Shown piece after piece: positions 11,732 through 22,143 of a DNA stretch of 64,000 nt. The translations under genes were made by a program, and so were the position numbers. The DNA is from Tomocerus qinae. Lineage: Eukaryota > Arthropoda > Collembola > Entomobryomorpha > Tomoceridae. Numbering within the stretch: the first letter of the stretch is position 1; every line of letters begins with the position of its first letter. The notes beneath the pieces are model-generated. The model made no database searches and was not told where the DNA came from. It saw only the letters and a list, made by a program, of their open reading frames with translations. The stretch covers positions 45,854,409 to 45,918,408 of the forward strand of contig CM034547.1 in assembly GCA_020055645.1 (NCBI GenBank). The letters run 5' to 3'.

Positions 11732-14700
11732 ATGAAGATCTTTGGAATTTTCTGGGCATTCCTCGTGCTCTTGACAGTCTCTATGACTTTCGTCTCATCA
11801 GCGACCAAAGCTGGAGAACCTTGTGGTTGTATTGACACCTACGAACCAATTTGCGGAAGGTAATTTAAATCTTAACCAGTATTCATATTTCATATTAATA
11901 TAATTATAAATATACCAAATGTTTTCTTACAACCGAGGATAAATAATTAACTAAATTAATTATTGTGTTTGAATTAGCGACGGGAAGACGTACCCCAATG
12001 ACTGCGCACTTCTATGTCCTAAAGGTATGCTTTGCAAACAGCCCTAGCTAATTCAAAATTATATAAATTTGAAGCCATATGTAGTTATATTAGTTAAAAA
12101 CAAGGTATAACTACATTATACATTAATCACTTTATAATATAATCGTGTTGTTCGAGTTGCGCAGTGAAAAATTCCGTAGGGATGCTTGTTTATATCATCG
12201 TGTGTTAATGTGGTAAATCCCAACAAGTCTGTATATTTCATAGCAAAGCAGTTGAATATGACGGACCCCTTCTCTTCGATAGCTTAGGAGTCAGTCCTAT
12301 TTAACTTTACTAACTATACTTACTTGACTTGACTAATTTGAATTGCAGCTCTATGGTCAATCATCGATAGGTGAATGCTTGCCAGTCCCTATCAATAAAC
12401 TTTTTTAACGGAAAACGAAACGTAAACTTAATTATTTATTTCCGCTCCGTCACACAAAATCAATACAATTGACTAACAGTTTTATCCGAAATGATAAAAT
12501 ACTTTTTACGACAATTTTAATTGAAATGTAAAATGTGCCGGACTCTCTTTTCTCTTACTCACGACCACGAGCAGGAACTCCACGAGACTGACTCTCCTTC
12601 TCCTTCACTCTCTGGCTTCTTCTCAAAACGTTGCAATCACCAGGATCCAACGTTTCTGATAAAGGCTCCTTGCTTCCTTCAGTTTCTCGTTGCCCCGCGC
12701 ACATATCTCCCCCCAGTGGCAAAACTTGGGTTTTGTCCACTCCCGAAACGTCCAGAACGCATATCTTGACCACTGGTCTTCTGTAGGTCCCGTTAGCAGT
12801 CTTCACATCAACGACACGTACGATTCCGTCCTTTCCGGGATAAGTCGCAACGATAATTCCCCTTGGCCAAAGATTACGCTGCAAATTTCCATCTACGACG
12901 AACACCAAATCTCCCAACTGGATTGGTCTTGTCATCTGATTCCATTTTGTTCTTCTTGTAAGACTCGGCAAATACTCTTTTATCCAGCGGCTCCAGAAAC
13001 GGTCTGCCAATCTTTGAGCAATCTTCCACTGGCGTCTGAGACTCAAATCATGATCTGTCAATTCTACTGGAATGGCTGCCACGCTCGAAGTTCCTATCAA
13101 AAAATGATAGGGAGTAAGAGCCTCCTGGTCTTCGTTGTCAAAGGGAACATGAGTCAATGGTCTACTGTTGACGATGCTCTCCGCTTCTAGCATTAGTGTA
13201 TGAAGTGTTTCTTCTTTAGGAGCTTGCTCTTTAAGTATAGCTAGTAGAGCTACTTTCACGGAACGCACCAGACGTTCCCAACAACCTCCGAAATGAGGGG
13301 AAGAGGGTGCTATGAAATGCCACTCAATCCCTCTGGATGTCATTTCTTCCAATAATTTTCTTTGATCAAATTCAGCAAGACATTTCCTCAGCTCTGCATC
13401 TGCGCCTCGGAAATTTGTTCCGTTGTCGGAGAAAAGTCTTCTGGGATTCCCTCGTCGGGCGATCATCCTTTTGATTGCCATAATAGCTGAGTCAGTAGAC
13501 AGGGAGGAGGCGACCTCCAAATGAACTGCTCGGGTGCTTAAACAAGTAAATAGCACGCCGTACCTTTTCTCTCGGCGTCTTCCCACCGTCACTTCCATCG
13601 GCCCGAAGTAATCTACTCCGGTTTCCGAAAATGGTCTCTCTGGTTTCGTCACACGGTATGATGGAAGTTGTCCCATGAGGGGATTCTCAGGTTTAGCTCT
13701 ACGGATTTTGCAATCCTGACAGTTATTCCAAATTCTTCGAACTGCAGCTCGCACATCAATGATCCAGAATCTTTGACGCAGCTCATTTACCACTCGCTCC
13801 TGTCCTTGGTGTGCAGCTTCCAAGTGGTATTTTTCAATCAATAATCTTGTATATTTACTTCTAGGACACAGAATGATGGGTTTCTTAGCATTTTCGGTCA
13901 TCTCTGGAGATTTAACAGCTCGCCCATCAATTCTCAATATTCCATCGGCGTCAATCATAGGAGACAGTGAAAGCAGTCTGCTTTCCTTAGACAGTGCCTT
14001 ATTTTTCGCAAGCGCTGCTAAATCCAATGGGAATGACTCTTGCTGAGATTTCTTGATCCAGATAATTTCAGCCTTGTCACACTCCATAGGCATCAATGAC
14101 GGTTTCAAATTTCGTTCACGTTTGGTTAATTTACAATTTCTTAGAAACCGTAAAATCCAAGCAGTCACTCGAATTAGCTTGATCCACGATGAGTAATTTT
14201 CGAGCATACGAGATGCTAAACAATTTTCAGTGGTTAATACATTACAGTATTCCACCTTTAACTCTGAAGCCATTTCTTCACCTTCACACTTACCACCAAT
14301 ATCTTTTTCTTGAGGCCACTCAGTAACAGCTTGCTTCAAAAATGATGGACCCATGAACCACCGACAAGACGAAGAGAAATCAGCTTCACCACAATCTCTC
14401 GTAGCTTCATCCGCGACATTCATTTTCGTGGGGATCCATCTCCATTCTTTTACGTCGGAGGTTTCCAGAATCTCTCCTATACGGTGGCTGACAAAGGGTT
14501 TGTACTTACGAGCTTTGGATCTAATCCAGCATAAGACCGTTCTGGAATCTGTCCAGTAGAAAACTCGATCAATCTTGATGCTATGTCCTTCTTTAATTGT
14601 TTCTGCTAGCCTTGTTCCCATTACAGCTGCCTGGAGCTCAAGTCTTGGAATTGACAGGGGCTTGAGAGGGGCCACTCTCGTCTTAGCTGCTACTAGAGAA

Positions 14701-17700
14701 AGAGTTACTTCACCCTGTACACAGTTTCTAAAGTAAAGCGTAAAGCAATCGCAGCGAAAGCCTGCTCACTCGCGTCGCAGAAAACGTGAAGCTCTTTAGA
14801 ATCCGAACCTCTTTCTTCCATCCCATAGCATCTTTGAACTTTTACTTCCGTAATATTGTGTAGATTTTCCAACCACATCTTCCACTTATCCTCAATAATA
14901 TGTGGCAACTCGTCGTCCCATCCAATCCCAGACCGCCAAATCTCCTGCAGTAAAATCTTTGCCCTGACGGTGAAATAGGACACGAATCCCAGTGGGTCGA
15001 AAATGGAACTCACAAGGCTGAGCAATTCTCGTTTAGTTGGAGTTTTCAATCCATTCAGAATTTCTTTGTTGACTTTTGGTAACTTCAAGGAGAAACCAAA
15101 GGTGTCACTATTTGGATCCCATCTTAATCCAAGCACTCTTTCTATGGGCAAGTCTGATGATGATTCGAAATCTTTTCCCGAGTCACTTTCACTTACAGTA
15201 AAACTTTTCGATTCGTCTCTTTGTATTTTCTTCAACAGGTCAGGAGAACTACTTCGCCACTTCGTAATTTGAAATCCTCCACGGCGATGAATTTCAATGA
15301 CTTCCTTTACGCGATTGTAAGCCGTCTCCTCATCTTTTGCGCTATCCAAATAATCGTCAACGTAATGACGATTTATGATGGCATCCACAGCTTCGGGGTA
15401 CAAATCTTGAAACTCCCTTGCATTTTTATTCTTTGCTTCCTGGGCTAATGTCGGAGAGCAGGCTGCCCCAAAAGTCATAACGTTCATTTGCATGACATCT
15501 GGTTGACGGTTTCGATCTGTTCCTCTCCACAAGAATCGCTGGGCACAGACATCTTCCTTTCTTACACGGACACGGTGAAACATATCGGCAATGTCCCCAG
15601 AGAAAGCAATTCGGTTTTGTCGAAATTTAAACAAAACTCCCACCAAAGAGCATAGCATGTCTGGTCCCACCATCAATTCATCGTTCAGGCTGGTCCCGAA
15701 ACTCTTGGCTGCGGCGTCAAATACCAGTCTGATTTTTCCTGGTTTGTGTGGGTGAACTACACCGAAATGAGGAAGATACCATGTTCTAGAAGTCTCCACT
15801 ATAGCTTCCTCCGGTGTCAGTTTAGTGGCATATCCTTTACTTACGTATTCTTCAATTTTGTGACAGTACTGCTGAGCGTAGTCTGCATCACGGTCCATTT
15901 TTCTTTCAATGGTTTGTAGGCGTTTCCAAGCTGTATTTTTACTCTCAGGTAAACTTACATTTTCTTTTCTCCACAATAGACCAGTCTCCCATCTGTCTTG
16001 ATCTCCAACTCGCATTACAGTTGAATCCATAATCTGACGAGCACGGATGTCATCCTTTGATCTTGGCTTTTCACATTTTAAATTAACACCAAAATTTTCA
16101 GTTTTCATTGAGTCTTTTACGAGTTGATGAAGACGTTCATCACTTTCGCTTCTGGTACATATGTGGTAGGTAAAATCTTGATCCACTCGATCCTTAATTT
16201 CACTAGCATTGCCATGTACACACCATCCAAGTTTTGTTCTTGTCAAGGCTGGAACATTTCCATTTCCGGCGATCACTTCCCTACTTAGAATCAAGTCTCC
16301 ATTGTCCTGGCCAATCAGAATCGTCGGCTTGGCAGCTTTCAAGGATTGAAGTTCAACTTCCGAGAGATGGTTCCATTTTGCACATAGCTTTTCCATGTCC
16401 ACAGTCTGAGCAGGTAATTCCAAGCCTCCCATCACATTAACAATTCGCTTTCGGAAACAATTTGCTTTCTTGCCATCGGAGATATCTAAAGTTGACGTTT
16501 GTACTTCGATCCCAACTTGGTCTGTTGGTCGCACCCAATTCATATCCAGAATTCTTTTCTTTCCCTTCAACTTTAGAAAATCGGCGGTGGAAGAAGAAAT
16601 AAGTGTCACAGTGGAGGCTGGATCCAATAAGGCGTACGTCTTCAGCTCAGCTTTTTCATTTTTAAGAATGACTGGAACGACACACAACATGATCCTTGTG
16701 GGTTGATATCTTGGGGAAAAGTTGGTGTACACTGTCGACGTCTGCTCATCCGATCTTTCTGTGGTAGTCTCCTTTTCTTTGGATTTCCTTGGTGGGTAGT
16801 GCAAAAGAACGTGGTGTACCATTTCGCACTCGGTATTACCACAACTATTTTCACTGTTACAATTATTAGACATGTGCCCCCTCTTTAGGCACCGAAAACA
16901 AAGTCTATTTTCTTTTACACATTCAATCCTAGCTTTCACACTTTTCTTCAGAAAAATTCTGCATTCTTTTGTGTCGTGGTTTTTCTTACTACAACATCCG
17001 CAAATCTTTTCTTCGGAGTCTGTTTTCTTTTGTTCAGATGCGGTAAATACACTTTCTTTATTTTTGCCTTTAAAATTATTTTTCTTGTCGTCTTTGGGCT
17101 TACTTTCGGAAGGGATATTTGACATTTTCAGACACCCGGCAGCATCAGCAATCTTAGACATCCAACTAGAAAAATCCTCCAAGTCTACTGCAGGTCCTTT
17201 GACGAAGCTAACTTCCCCCCAGCGTAGTTTCAGGTTACTTGGTAATTTTTCTACTAAATCTTCAAGAAGTTGAGGATTTTTTAAATGACCTTCCTCCTTT
17301 AATATCTTCATCGTTGTCACGAGATTGACTATGGCACACGAATATTCGATCAAAGTCGACGGCTTGTCTTCTCTAGGGGATATGATTTTCTTCGCTTTCT
17401 CAATCAAAGCTTTCACGATATTCGCGGGTTTTCCAAATAGTCTTTCCAGATTTTTAATCACCTGATCGACGTTATCTGGCACTGTAAGTAGCGGCTGTAC
17501 CGCCTCCTTTGCTTTTCCTCTTAGGCAACGTTGAAGTCGTAAAATATTTTCTGCATTGCTGAATTGGCAAGTTTCAGTCGTCATACGAAATGCTTCAATG
17601 AACATTGGCCACTCTTCAGCTTCTCCGTTGAATATTGGCAATTCTTTGGCCAGTGATTGTCTGGCAACGAATTTCTTCATGTCGGCTCCCCCCGTACTAT

Positions 17701-19348
17701 TTCCGGCTTGATTTTTCATCAATTCTACTATGGCTTGGGCCATCACTTCCAGAGTCCCACGGGTGCTAGAAACAGACTGAGGTTGAGTCTCGATTTGATT
17801 ATCTTTACCTTTTTCTTCATTTGAAGCTTCCACGTTGTCATAATTTTGATTCGAATTTGCATCTTCGCGCGCGGCGGTGTTGACGTCATTCACCCAACTT
17901 TGTACACTTTGTACCTTACTGGATACTGTCGCAAAATCGTCATCTTCGCTTATTTCTTGCGAGTCATCGTCACCGTCTTCTAATTTTGACTCAGTCAATT
18001 CTAATTGGAGAAGTAAAAGCTCTCTCTGCCTGGCGAGTCTTTTCTTTTCCATCTCTGCTTCTAATCTTTTCTTTTCAGCCTCATCTTCTTCATCTTGAAG
18101 TTTGGCCATTTCCAAAGTGGCTTTCATACGCGCACTCAATTGTTGACTTCTTACACTGCTATGGCTTTTTATTGATGGAGTCCCTTTCCTCCCAGCCGAC
18201 CTTGGGGTAGCTTCCAGCTCTTCTTTGTTCATCGGTGTTACAGGGGATTTAGGCACATCCTCAAAATTTATTTGACGCTTAGTTTTCGGCGTCTTTTTCC
18301 ATTCACCAAATTCAGGCTTTTCGCCTTGAAGCCTACGACTTCTTCTGTCTTCTTCAACTGTCTGCGTTTGACCTCCAGACATGATTTTCAATTCACAAAA
18401 ACACTTACAGTACTTTTTGAAACACTGCTTTCCACAGAACTAGTCAATTCGGCTGCGAAGGACCAATGAATATGACGGACCCCTTCTCTTCGATAGCTTA
18501 GGAGTCAGTCCTATTTAACTTTACTAACTATACTTACTTGACTTGACTAATTTGAATTGCAGCTCTATGGTCAATCATCGATAGGTGAATGCTTGCCAGT
18601 CCCTATCAATAAACTTTTTTAACGGAAAACGAAACGTAAACTTAATTATTTATTTCCGCTCCGTCACACAAAATCAATACAATTGACTAACAGTTTTATC
18701 CGAAATGATAAAATACTTTTTACGACAATTTTAATTGAAATGTAAAATGTGCCGGACTCTCTTTTCTCTTACTCACGACCACGAGCAGGAACTCCACGAG
18801 ACTGACTCTCCTTCTCCTTCACTCTCTGGCTTCTTCTCAAAACGTTGCAATCACCAGGATCCAACGTTTCTGATAAAGGCTCCTTGCTTCCTTCAGTTTC
18901 TCGTTGCCCCGCGCACAGCAGTTCATGCGTTATGTATGCAAATATTTCCAGCTTTCGGTTCGCTTAAGGTTTCTATTATTTCATGTGCGGGAAACTATAA
19001 AATTTGGTCATTTATATTGTTGAAATTATGATAAAGACAATACACTTGCCAAGTACCTCCTCCCGTCCGGAGATACGGACAGTTTTCTAAAACACAAGTT
19101 CCTAGACCTATCAATGTAAAATCTCTACCTCAGACGCTGACCCACTATGAAAAGTTCAATTAGAAAAAGCTATGTATCTGAACTACTTTCTTCACAATAT
19201 TGCCCCCGGAATACACACTAGCTTTATTTATAACAGGGCCTAGGTCCTGTGACCGGCTAGTAGTATAATAATCAAACTGTACTCCCTTTGTTCAATAGGC
19301 GTAACCGTAACTGGTGGTGTAACCAAGAAAAAAGATGGAAAATGCTGA
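11732..19348 (+). CDS. Secreted single-domain Kazal serine protease inhibitor
   Basis: Three exons, 11732-11859, 11978-12024 and 19299-19348, join in frame to 74 residues. The signal peptide begins MKIFGIFWAFLVLL. The mature part is one Kazal domain: Cys1-x-Cys2-x7-Cys3-x10-Cys4-x3-Cys5-x15-Cys6, with the family motif PICGSDGKTYPNDC across the first splice site. The reactive-site loop lies around Cys2 to Cys3, with Ile or Asp after Cys2. Exon 3 supplies Cys6 and the stop (GKC). The gene is remarkable because intron 2 is over 7 kb and contains a complete BEL/Pao retrotransposon on the opposite strand. Without the element that intron would be about 600 bp. Exon phases agree, so the protein can still be made if the intron is spliced. 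Kazal proteins block serine proteases, for example in gut or haemolymph; a subtilase gene lies just downstream, though a functional link is not shown. Confidence 0.85.
12248..12252. repeat. Target-site duplication GCAGT, left copy
   Basis: The five bases before the left LTR are repeated at 18918-18922 after the right LTR. Five base pairs is the expected size for BEL/Pao elements. Confidence 0.85.
12253..12703 (-). repeat. 3' LTR of the BEL/Pao element (left copy)
   Basis: 451 bp, apparently identical to 18467-18917. The second pol frame of the element runs about 150 bp into it before its stop at 12555. Confidence 0.92.
12555..14675 (-). CDS. BEL/Pao pol, 3' frame: integrase and C-terminal DUF5641
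   Basis: About 706 residues from the first ATG; the open frame extends somewhat upstream. It begins in the distal RNase H-like region (SIPRLELQAAV), then carries the integrase zinc-binding domain (paired His and the pair NCQDCK), and the integrase catalytic core. Core acidic residues are seen in GVDYFGPM, FSDNGTNFRG and CWERLVRSVK, consistent with an intact D, D, E set. The C-terminus has the DUF5641 region typical of BEL elements (WPRGIIVATYPGKDG, RVVDVKTANG). The stop at 12555 lies inside the 3' LTR. It is separated from the upstream frame (14705-18391) by a frameshift near 14700, so full pol needs either a shift in translation or an intact copy elsewhere. Confidence 0.9.
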   Translation of the reverse strand: MAPLKPLSIPRLELQAAVMGTRLAETIKEGHSIKIDRVFYWTDSRTVLCWIRSKARKYKPFVSHRIGEILETSDVKEWRWIPTKMNVADEATRDCGEADFSSSCRWFMGPSFLKQAVTEWPQEKDIGGKCEGEEMASELKVEYCNVLTTENCLASRMLENYSSWIKLIRVTAWILRFLRNCKLTKRERNLKPSLMPMECDKAEIIWIKKSQQESFPLDLAALAKNKALSKESRLLSLSPMIDADGILRIDGRAVKSPEMTENAKKPIILCPRSKYTRLLIEKYHLEAAHQGQERVVNELRQRFWIIDVRAAVRRIWNNCQDCKIRRAKPENPLMGQLPSYRVTKPERPFSETGVDYFGPMEVTVGRRREKRYGVLFTCLSTRAVHLEVASSLSTDSAIMAIKRMIARRGNPRRLFSDNGTNFRGADAELRKCLAEFDQRKLLEEMTSRGIEWHFIAPSSPHFGGCWERLVRSVKVALLAILKEQAPKEETLHTLMLEAESIVNSRPLTHVPFDNEDQEALTPYHFLIGTSSVAAIPVELTDHDLSLRRQWKIAQRLADRFWSRWIKEYLPSLTRRTKWNQMTRPIQLGDLVFVVDGNLQRNLWPRGIIVATYPGKDGIVRVVDVKTANGTYRRPVVKICVLDVSGVDKTQVLPLGGDMCAGQRETEGSKEPLSETLDPGDCNVLRRSQRVKEKESQSRGVPARGRE
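14705..18391 (-). CDS. BEL/Pao gag-pol, 5' frame: gag, protease, reverse transcriptase, RNase H start
   Basis: About 1228 residues from an ATG just inside the 5' LTR. The order is: charged coiled-coil-like N-terminus; gag of the DUF1759 type (PIFNGEAEEWPMFIEAF); a zinc knuckle CFRCLKRGHMSNNC; the DUF1758 aspartic protease region, where the active-site-like segment reads LLDPASTVTLI, with Pro-Ala where Asp-Ser/Thr-Gly is usual; the reverse transcriptase (FSGDIADMFHRVRV, FGAACSPTLAQ and the catalytic YVDDYLDS); the Pao peptidase A17 region (SIFDPLGFVSYF); and the first RNase H-like motif HVFCDASEQAFAA. The frame ends prematurely at 14705, where an indel breaks continuity with the downstream frame. 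Otherwise it is uninterrupted, in keeping with a young insertion. Confidence 0.92.
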   Translation of the reverse strand: MKIMSGGQTQTVEEDRRSRRLQGEKPEFGEWKKTPKTKRQINFEDVPKSPVTPMNKEELEATPRSAGRKGTPSIKSHSSVRSQQLSARMKATLEMAKLQDEEDEAEKKRLEAEMEKKRLARQRELLLLQLELTESKLEDGDDDSQEISEDDDFATVSSKVQSVQSWVNDVNTAAREDANSNQNYDNVEASNEEKGKDNQIETQPQSVSSTRGTLEVMAQAIVELMKNQAGNSTGGADMKKFVARQSLAKELPIFNGEAEEWPMFIEAFRMTTETCQFSNAENILRLQRCLRGKAKEAVQPLLTVPDNVDQVIKNLERLFGKPANIVKALIEKAKKIISPREDKPSTLIEYSCAIVNLVTTMKILKEEGHLKNPQLLEDLVEKLPSNLKLRWGEVSFVKGPAVDLEDFSSWMSKIADAAGCLKMSNIPSESKPKDDKKNNFKGKNKESVFTASEQKKTDSEEKICGCCSKKNHDTKECRIFLKKSVKARIECVKENRLCFRCLKRGHMSNNCNSENSCGNTECEMVHHVLLHYPPRKSKEKETTTERSDEQTSTVYTNFSPRYQPTRIMLCVVPVILKNEKAELKTYALLDPASTVTLISSSTADFLKLKGKKRILDMNWVRPTDQVGIEVQTSTLDISDGKKANCFRKRIVNVMGGLELPAQTVDMEKLCAKWNHLSEVELQSLKAAKPTILIGQDNGDLILSREVIAGNGNVPALTRTKLGWCVHGNASEIKDRVDQDFTYHICTRSESDERLHQLVKDSMKTENFGVNLKCEKPRSKDDIRARQIMDSTVMRVGDQDRWETGLLWRKENVSLPESKNTAWKRLQTIERKMDRDADYAQQYCHKIEEYVSKGYATKLTPEEAIVETSRTWYLPHFGVVHPHKPGKIRLVFDAAAKSFGTSLNDELMVGPDMLCSLVGVLFKFRQNRIAFSGDIADMFHRVRVRKEDVCAQRFLWRGTDRNRQPDVMQMNVMTFGAACSPTLAQEAKNKNAREFQDLYPEAVDAIINRHYVDDYLDSAKDEETAYNRVKEVIEIHRRGGFQITKWRSSSPDLLKKIQRDESKSFTVSESDSGKDFESSSDLPIERVLGLRWDPNSDTFGFSLKLPKVNKEILNGLKTPTKRELLSLVSSIFDPLGFVSYFTVRAKILLQEIWRSGIGWDDELPHIIEDKWKMWLENLHNITEVKVQRCYGMEERGSDSKELHVFCDASEQAFAAIALRFTLETVYRVK
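18449..18465 (-). other. Primer-binding site of the BEL/Pao element
   Basis: Directly inside the 5' LTR, one base after its end. The minus-strand sequence starts TGGTCCTTCG, complementary to a CGAAGGACCA tail, which matches the 3' end of eukaryotic tRNA-Tyr as I remember it. One extra base interrupts the match further in. Confidence 0.6.
18467..18917 (-). repeat. 5' LTR of the BEL/Pao element (right copy)
   Basis: 451 bp. In element orientation it begins TGTGCGCGGG and ends CATATTCA. I see no difference from the copy at 12253-12703. Confidence 0.92.
18918..18922. repeat. Target-site duplication GCAGT, right copy
   Basis: Matches 12248-12252 exactly. Confidence 0.85.
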
Positions 19349-19797
19349 ATCATCAATATAAGGATGAACTGGAACTGTATTGTACTAACAATTGACTCAC
19401 TCGACAAATGGACAAGGATTATGTAAAATGACTACTATTCTTAAATTGAACTATAAATCTTTAATTGCAATTCGATGTAACTAACATGTAATATGAAATT
19501 AAAACCTATGCTAAGAATAAATTTCAATTTTGAAGCCCATGAAATATTCCTACAGTTCGTAGTACAGTTAAAGTTCATACAGTATACAATTCATAAGCAT
19601 AAAAGTATGTTTTTCTGTTTTCAATAGACATTTTCATTCCAGTTGCTTTTATTGTAGGAATTGATGCAACATAACATTGAAACCATGCAATGGTTCCTAT
19701 TTTCTCTTCAGCCAGAATAATTAATACAAATGATAAAATTAATTTACAGCATACTACTACTGTACGTCGAGTACGTACTATTATTAGTTTAGGTGCA

Positions 19798-21301
19798 TTA
19801 TTGAGTCAAATACTGAACTGCTTTGTTTACATTTAGACGACCATGTCCAAATGCGTTGTTTGGAAAGTTACTTTCAGCTACACCACCACAATTTTTCCCT
19901 GTTTCGATAACATTCGTTTCAGCTCCACTGTAAAGAGCTTCAGTAATTTCAGAATAGGTAGCCTGTCCACGGCTAGCCGATAAAATCAGAGCGACTGCCC
20001 CAGCAGTATGAGGACAAGCCATACTGGTCCCTGACATGGTTATGTATGCCGTGTCTGAAGTATGAGAAGCTGAATACACATTGGAACCTGGTGCAGTTAT
20101 ATCTGGCTTGATTCTTCTGCCAACAGGACCAACACTGCTGAAGTAGGATAAACTGTCACTGGAGGTTGTGGAACCCACTCCAATAACATCTGCGTTGTCT
20201 CCCGGAGAATTTGCTGTTCCACAGTTTGGTCCGGTATTCCCTTGCGAGAACACGGGAATGATGCCTCCTGCTCTCCAAGCCTGAATGACTCTGTTATAGT
20301 TAGTGGTTACTTCCTTTAAACTCCAACTATTGCTAACTACATGAGGAGCTTTGGAACAATCTGGTTTGGATTTGTCAGGTAGTGTGGGACAAGTCATAAA
20401 CTGCCCACAAAATATCAAGTCTCGTAGATGACATAAACTGTTGGAGATGCATCCTCGGCAAGCTACCCACTTGGCAGAAGGTGCTACTCCGATCCCATTC
20501 GCACCAACAATTGTCGCCTGTTATATTAAATTTAAAATATGATTTATATTAATAGAATTACCAACTGCTACTGATCTTAATTCTTGATTATTACTGGCCA
20601 TTAATAAATATAATTTATGGGTATAATCATACAATTGTATGAGTGCCATGACCATAGTTGTCACTCGGGGAAGCACTTGCATTCTGATTACCCGGGTCGA
20701 ACCAGCCGTAGGCGCCAAGAAAGTTTTCTCTGAGAGATTCGTGGCGTTTTCGAACTCCCGTGTCGATTCCACCAACGACTATTCCCTCGCCTCGATTTCC
20801 CCCAGCCCAGACTTTATCTGCTTCAATTTTTGCTATTCCCCATTGAACTTCGTTTTTGGTAAGATTTCCTTGGTCTTCTTCAATTATCGGAATTTCCAGT
20901 CTAATTATTAGTTCTTCGGTGATCTCCTTAATGGAGTCAAATTGAAAAAGATCGTCGACAAGGGCTTTAGACGCTTCTTTTATAAAGATTTGATTTGAAA
21001 CCCAGAAACTTTCAAAGGAAATTGATTTTTTACTTAAATAATCAATGACAGATCGTTGAGTTTCATTTGCGTGACCTTGCAATCCATTTGCAACAGCATT
21101 CAAACGATCACTACGGTCAGTAAATTTTTTGGCACTAATTTTGTTAAGCAATTCAGTAGTGTCAGCTGCCATCGTCAAGATAATATTTGCTGTGCTGCCA
21201 GTTCTTAATTTTCTTGCAAGCGAGTCCTCTAGATTTAACCTGGGGGTTGCTTCGGTATTCATGATAGCAAGCCCGAAAACGACAAAGAGCAATTTCCCCA
21301 T
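19798..21301 (-). CDS. Secreted subtilisin-like serine protease (peptidase S8)
   Basis: Two exons, 20633-21301 and 19798-20517, join in frame to 462 residues. The N-terminus is a signal peptide (MGKLLFVVFGLAIMNTEA), followed by a region of about 100 residues that fits an inhibitor-I9-type propeptide. The catalytic domain starts near residue 150. Triad residues are visible: Asp180 (GGIDTGV), His218 (YGHGTH) and Ser388 (MSGTSMACPHTAG); the oxyanion Asn is probably Asn317 (FSQGNTGPNCG). Extra Cys residues (ACRGC, CHLRDLIFC, TCPTLP) resemble the bacillopeptidase F-like branch rather than furin or kexin proprotein convertases. There is no C-terminal P domain, so this is a compact extracellular or digestive protease. 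Branch membership and a possible bacterial origin are inference. It is convergent with the Kazal inhibitor gene, about 450 bp away. Confidence 0.9.
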
Positions 21302-22143
21302 TGCACAAATCCCGGTGTGTTAAAATTGTGAAATTCTACTGATTCCTATATGTAGATTGGGAGTTCGGCAGTCTGAAAGGAGTCTCACTGTCACTGTTCT
21401 TGTATTTTCTTTCTATTGCTGAATGGTAGAGATCTGTGATTTATGCGGATCTTTTATATTGCATTTCATCCTTGTGATCTTGGATATTTTATACATTTTC
21501 AAATGTAAGGCCTTCCTAGTCAGAAAATAAAAATTTAAGATATTTCCGGCAATCCATGAGAAAATAAACCACAATACATTTTGAGCTTTATGTTTAACTG
21601 CGGGTACCATCATGCTTGTGTATTTGCCTCTAACGGAATTTTATTATGTATACATGTTGTATTTTACTGTCTCACTCAAATCAAGAAGGTTGCTTTCCAG
21701 ATACAACACTTAAAATTCGAAGGTAAATGAAATAAAAAACTCAAAAAAGGAAATAATGAAAAATGTAATTGCTAGTGTAGTAATGTATTTTATATTAATA
21801 CTGATAATAATATTTTACTATATTGCATATACAACATCAGAGGTATATAGATGTCCCAAATAATATTATGTCCCCTAAGCCCTGCCCCTGCGTTGCCAGT
21901 ACCAGCTAATGCGTTTGTCATTTCAATGAGTACTACATAAGAAAATTGGACAAGAACGTTTGAAGATTTTGAAAGAAATGCAGAAAATGGCAGTCTATTT
22001 TATACTTCTCTGGATTTCAATAATCGGAGAACAAAGTCTGTCTCGCAGTAGTCGCAGTCTATTTTGTATGTATTGACTTTTGCAAAATAATCGACAGACT
22101 AGGCCAAACAATGTCAAGTTTAGGCCTTGGGGGATCTTGGTTT
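21302..22143. other. Subtilase upstream region, no gene recognised
   Basis: No clear TATA box was found near the subtilase start. A 66-codon ATG frame at 21413-21613 (minus) has a hydrophobic stretch but no convincing splice partner. Confidence 0.4.

Larger units (their letters stand above)
12253..18917 (-). mobile_element. BEL/Pao LTR retrotransposon, full length, in a Kazal gene intron
   Basis: A 6665-bp element in minus orientation with 451-bp LTRs at each end (12253-12703 and 18467-18917). They begin TG, end CA and look identical by eye, so the insertion is recent. A primer-binding site next to the right LTR (about 18449-18465, read on the minus strand) begins TGGTCCTTCG and resembles the complement of a tRNA-Tyr 3' end. 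A G-rich polypurine tract (GGGGGGAGA) lies just inside the left LTR near 12706-12716. Between them is a gag-pol region split into two frames. The 5-bp duplication GCAGT flanks it. It sits antisense to the host Kazal gene. Confidence 0.95.

Noticed and set aside
12521..12769. Plus-strand frame repeated at 18735-19031
   Set aside because: Lies in the LTRs of the BEL/Pao element, antisense to its pol; duplicated only because the LTR is.
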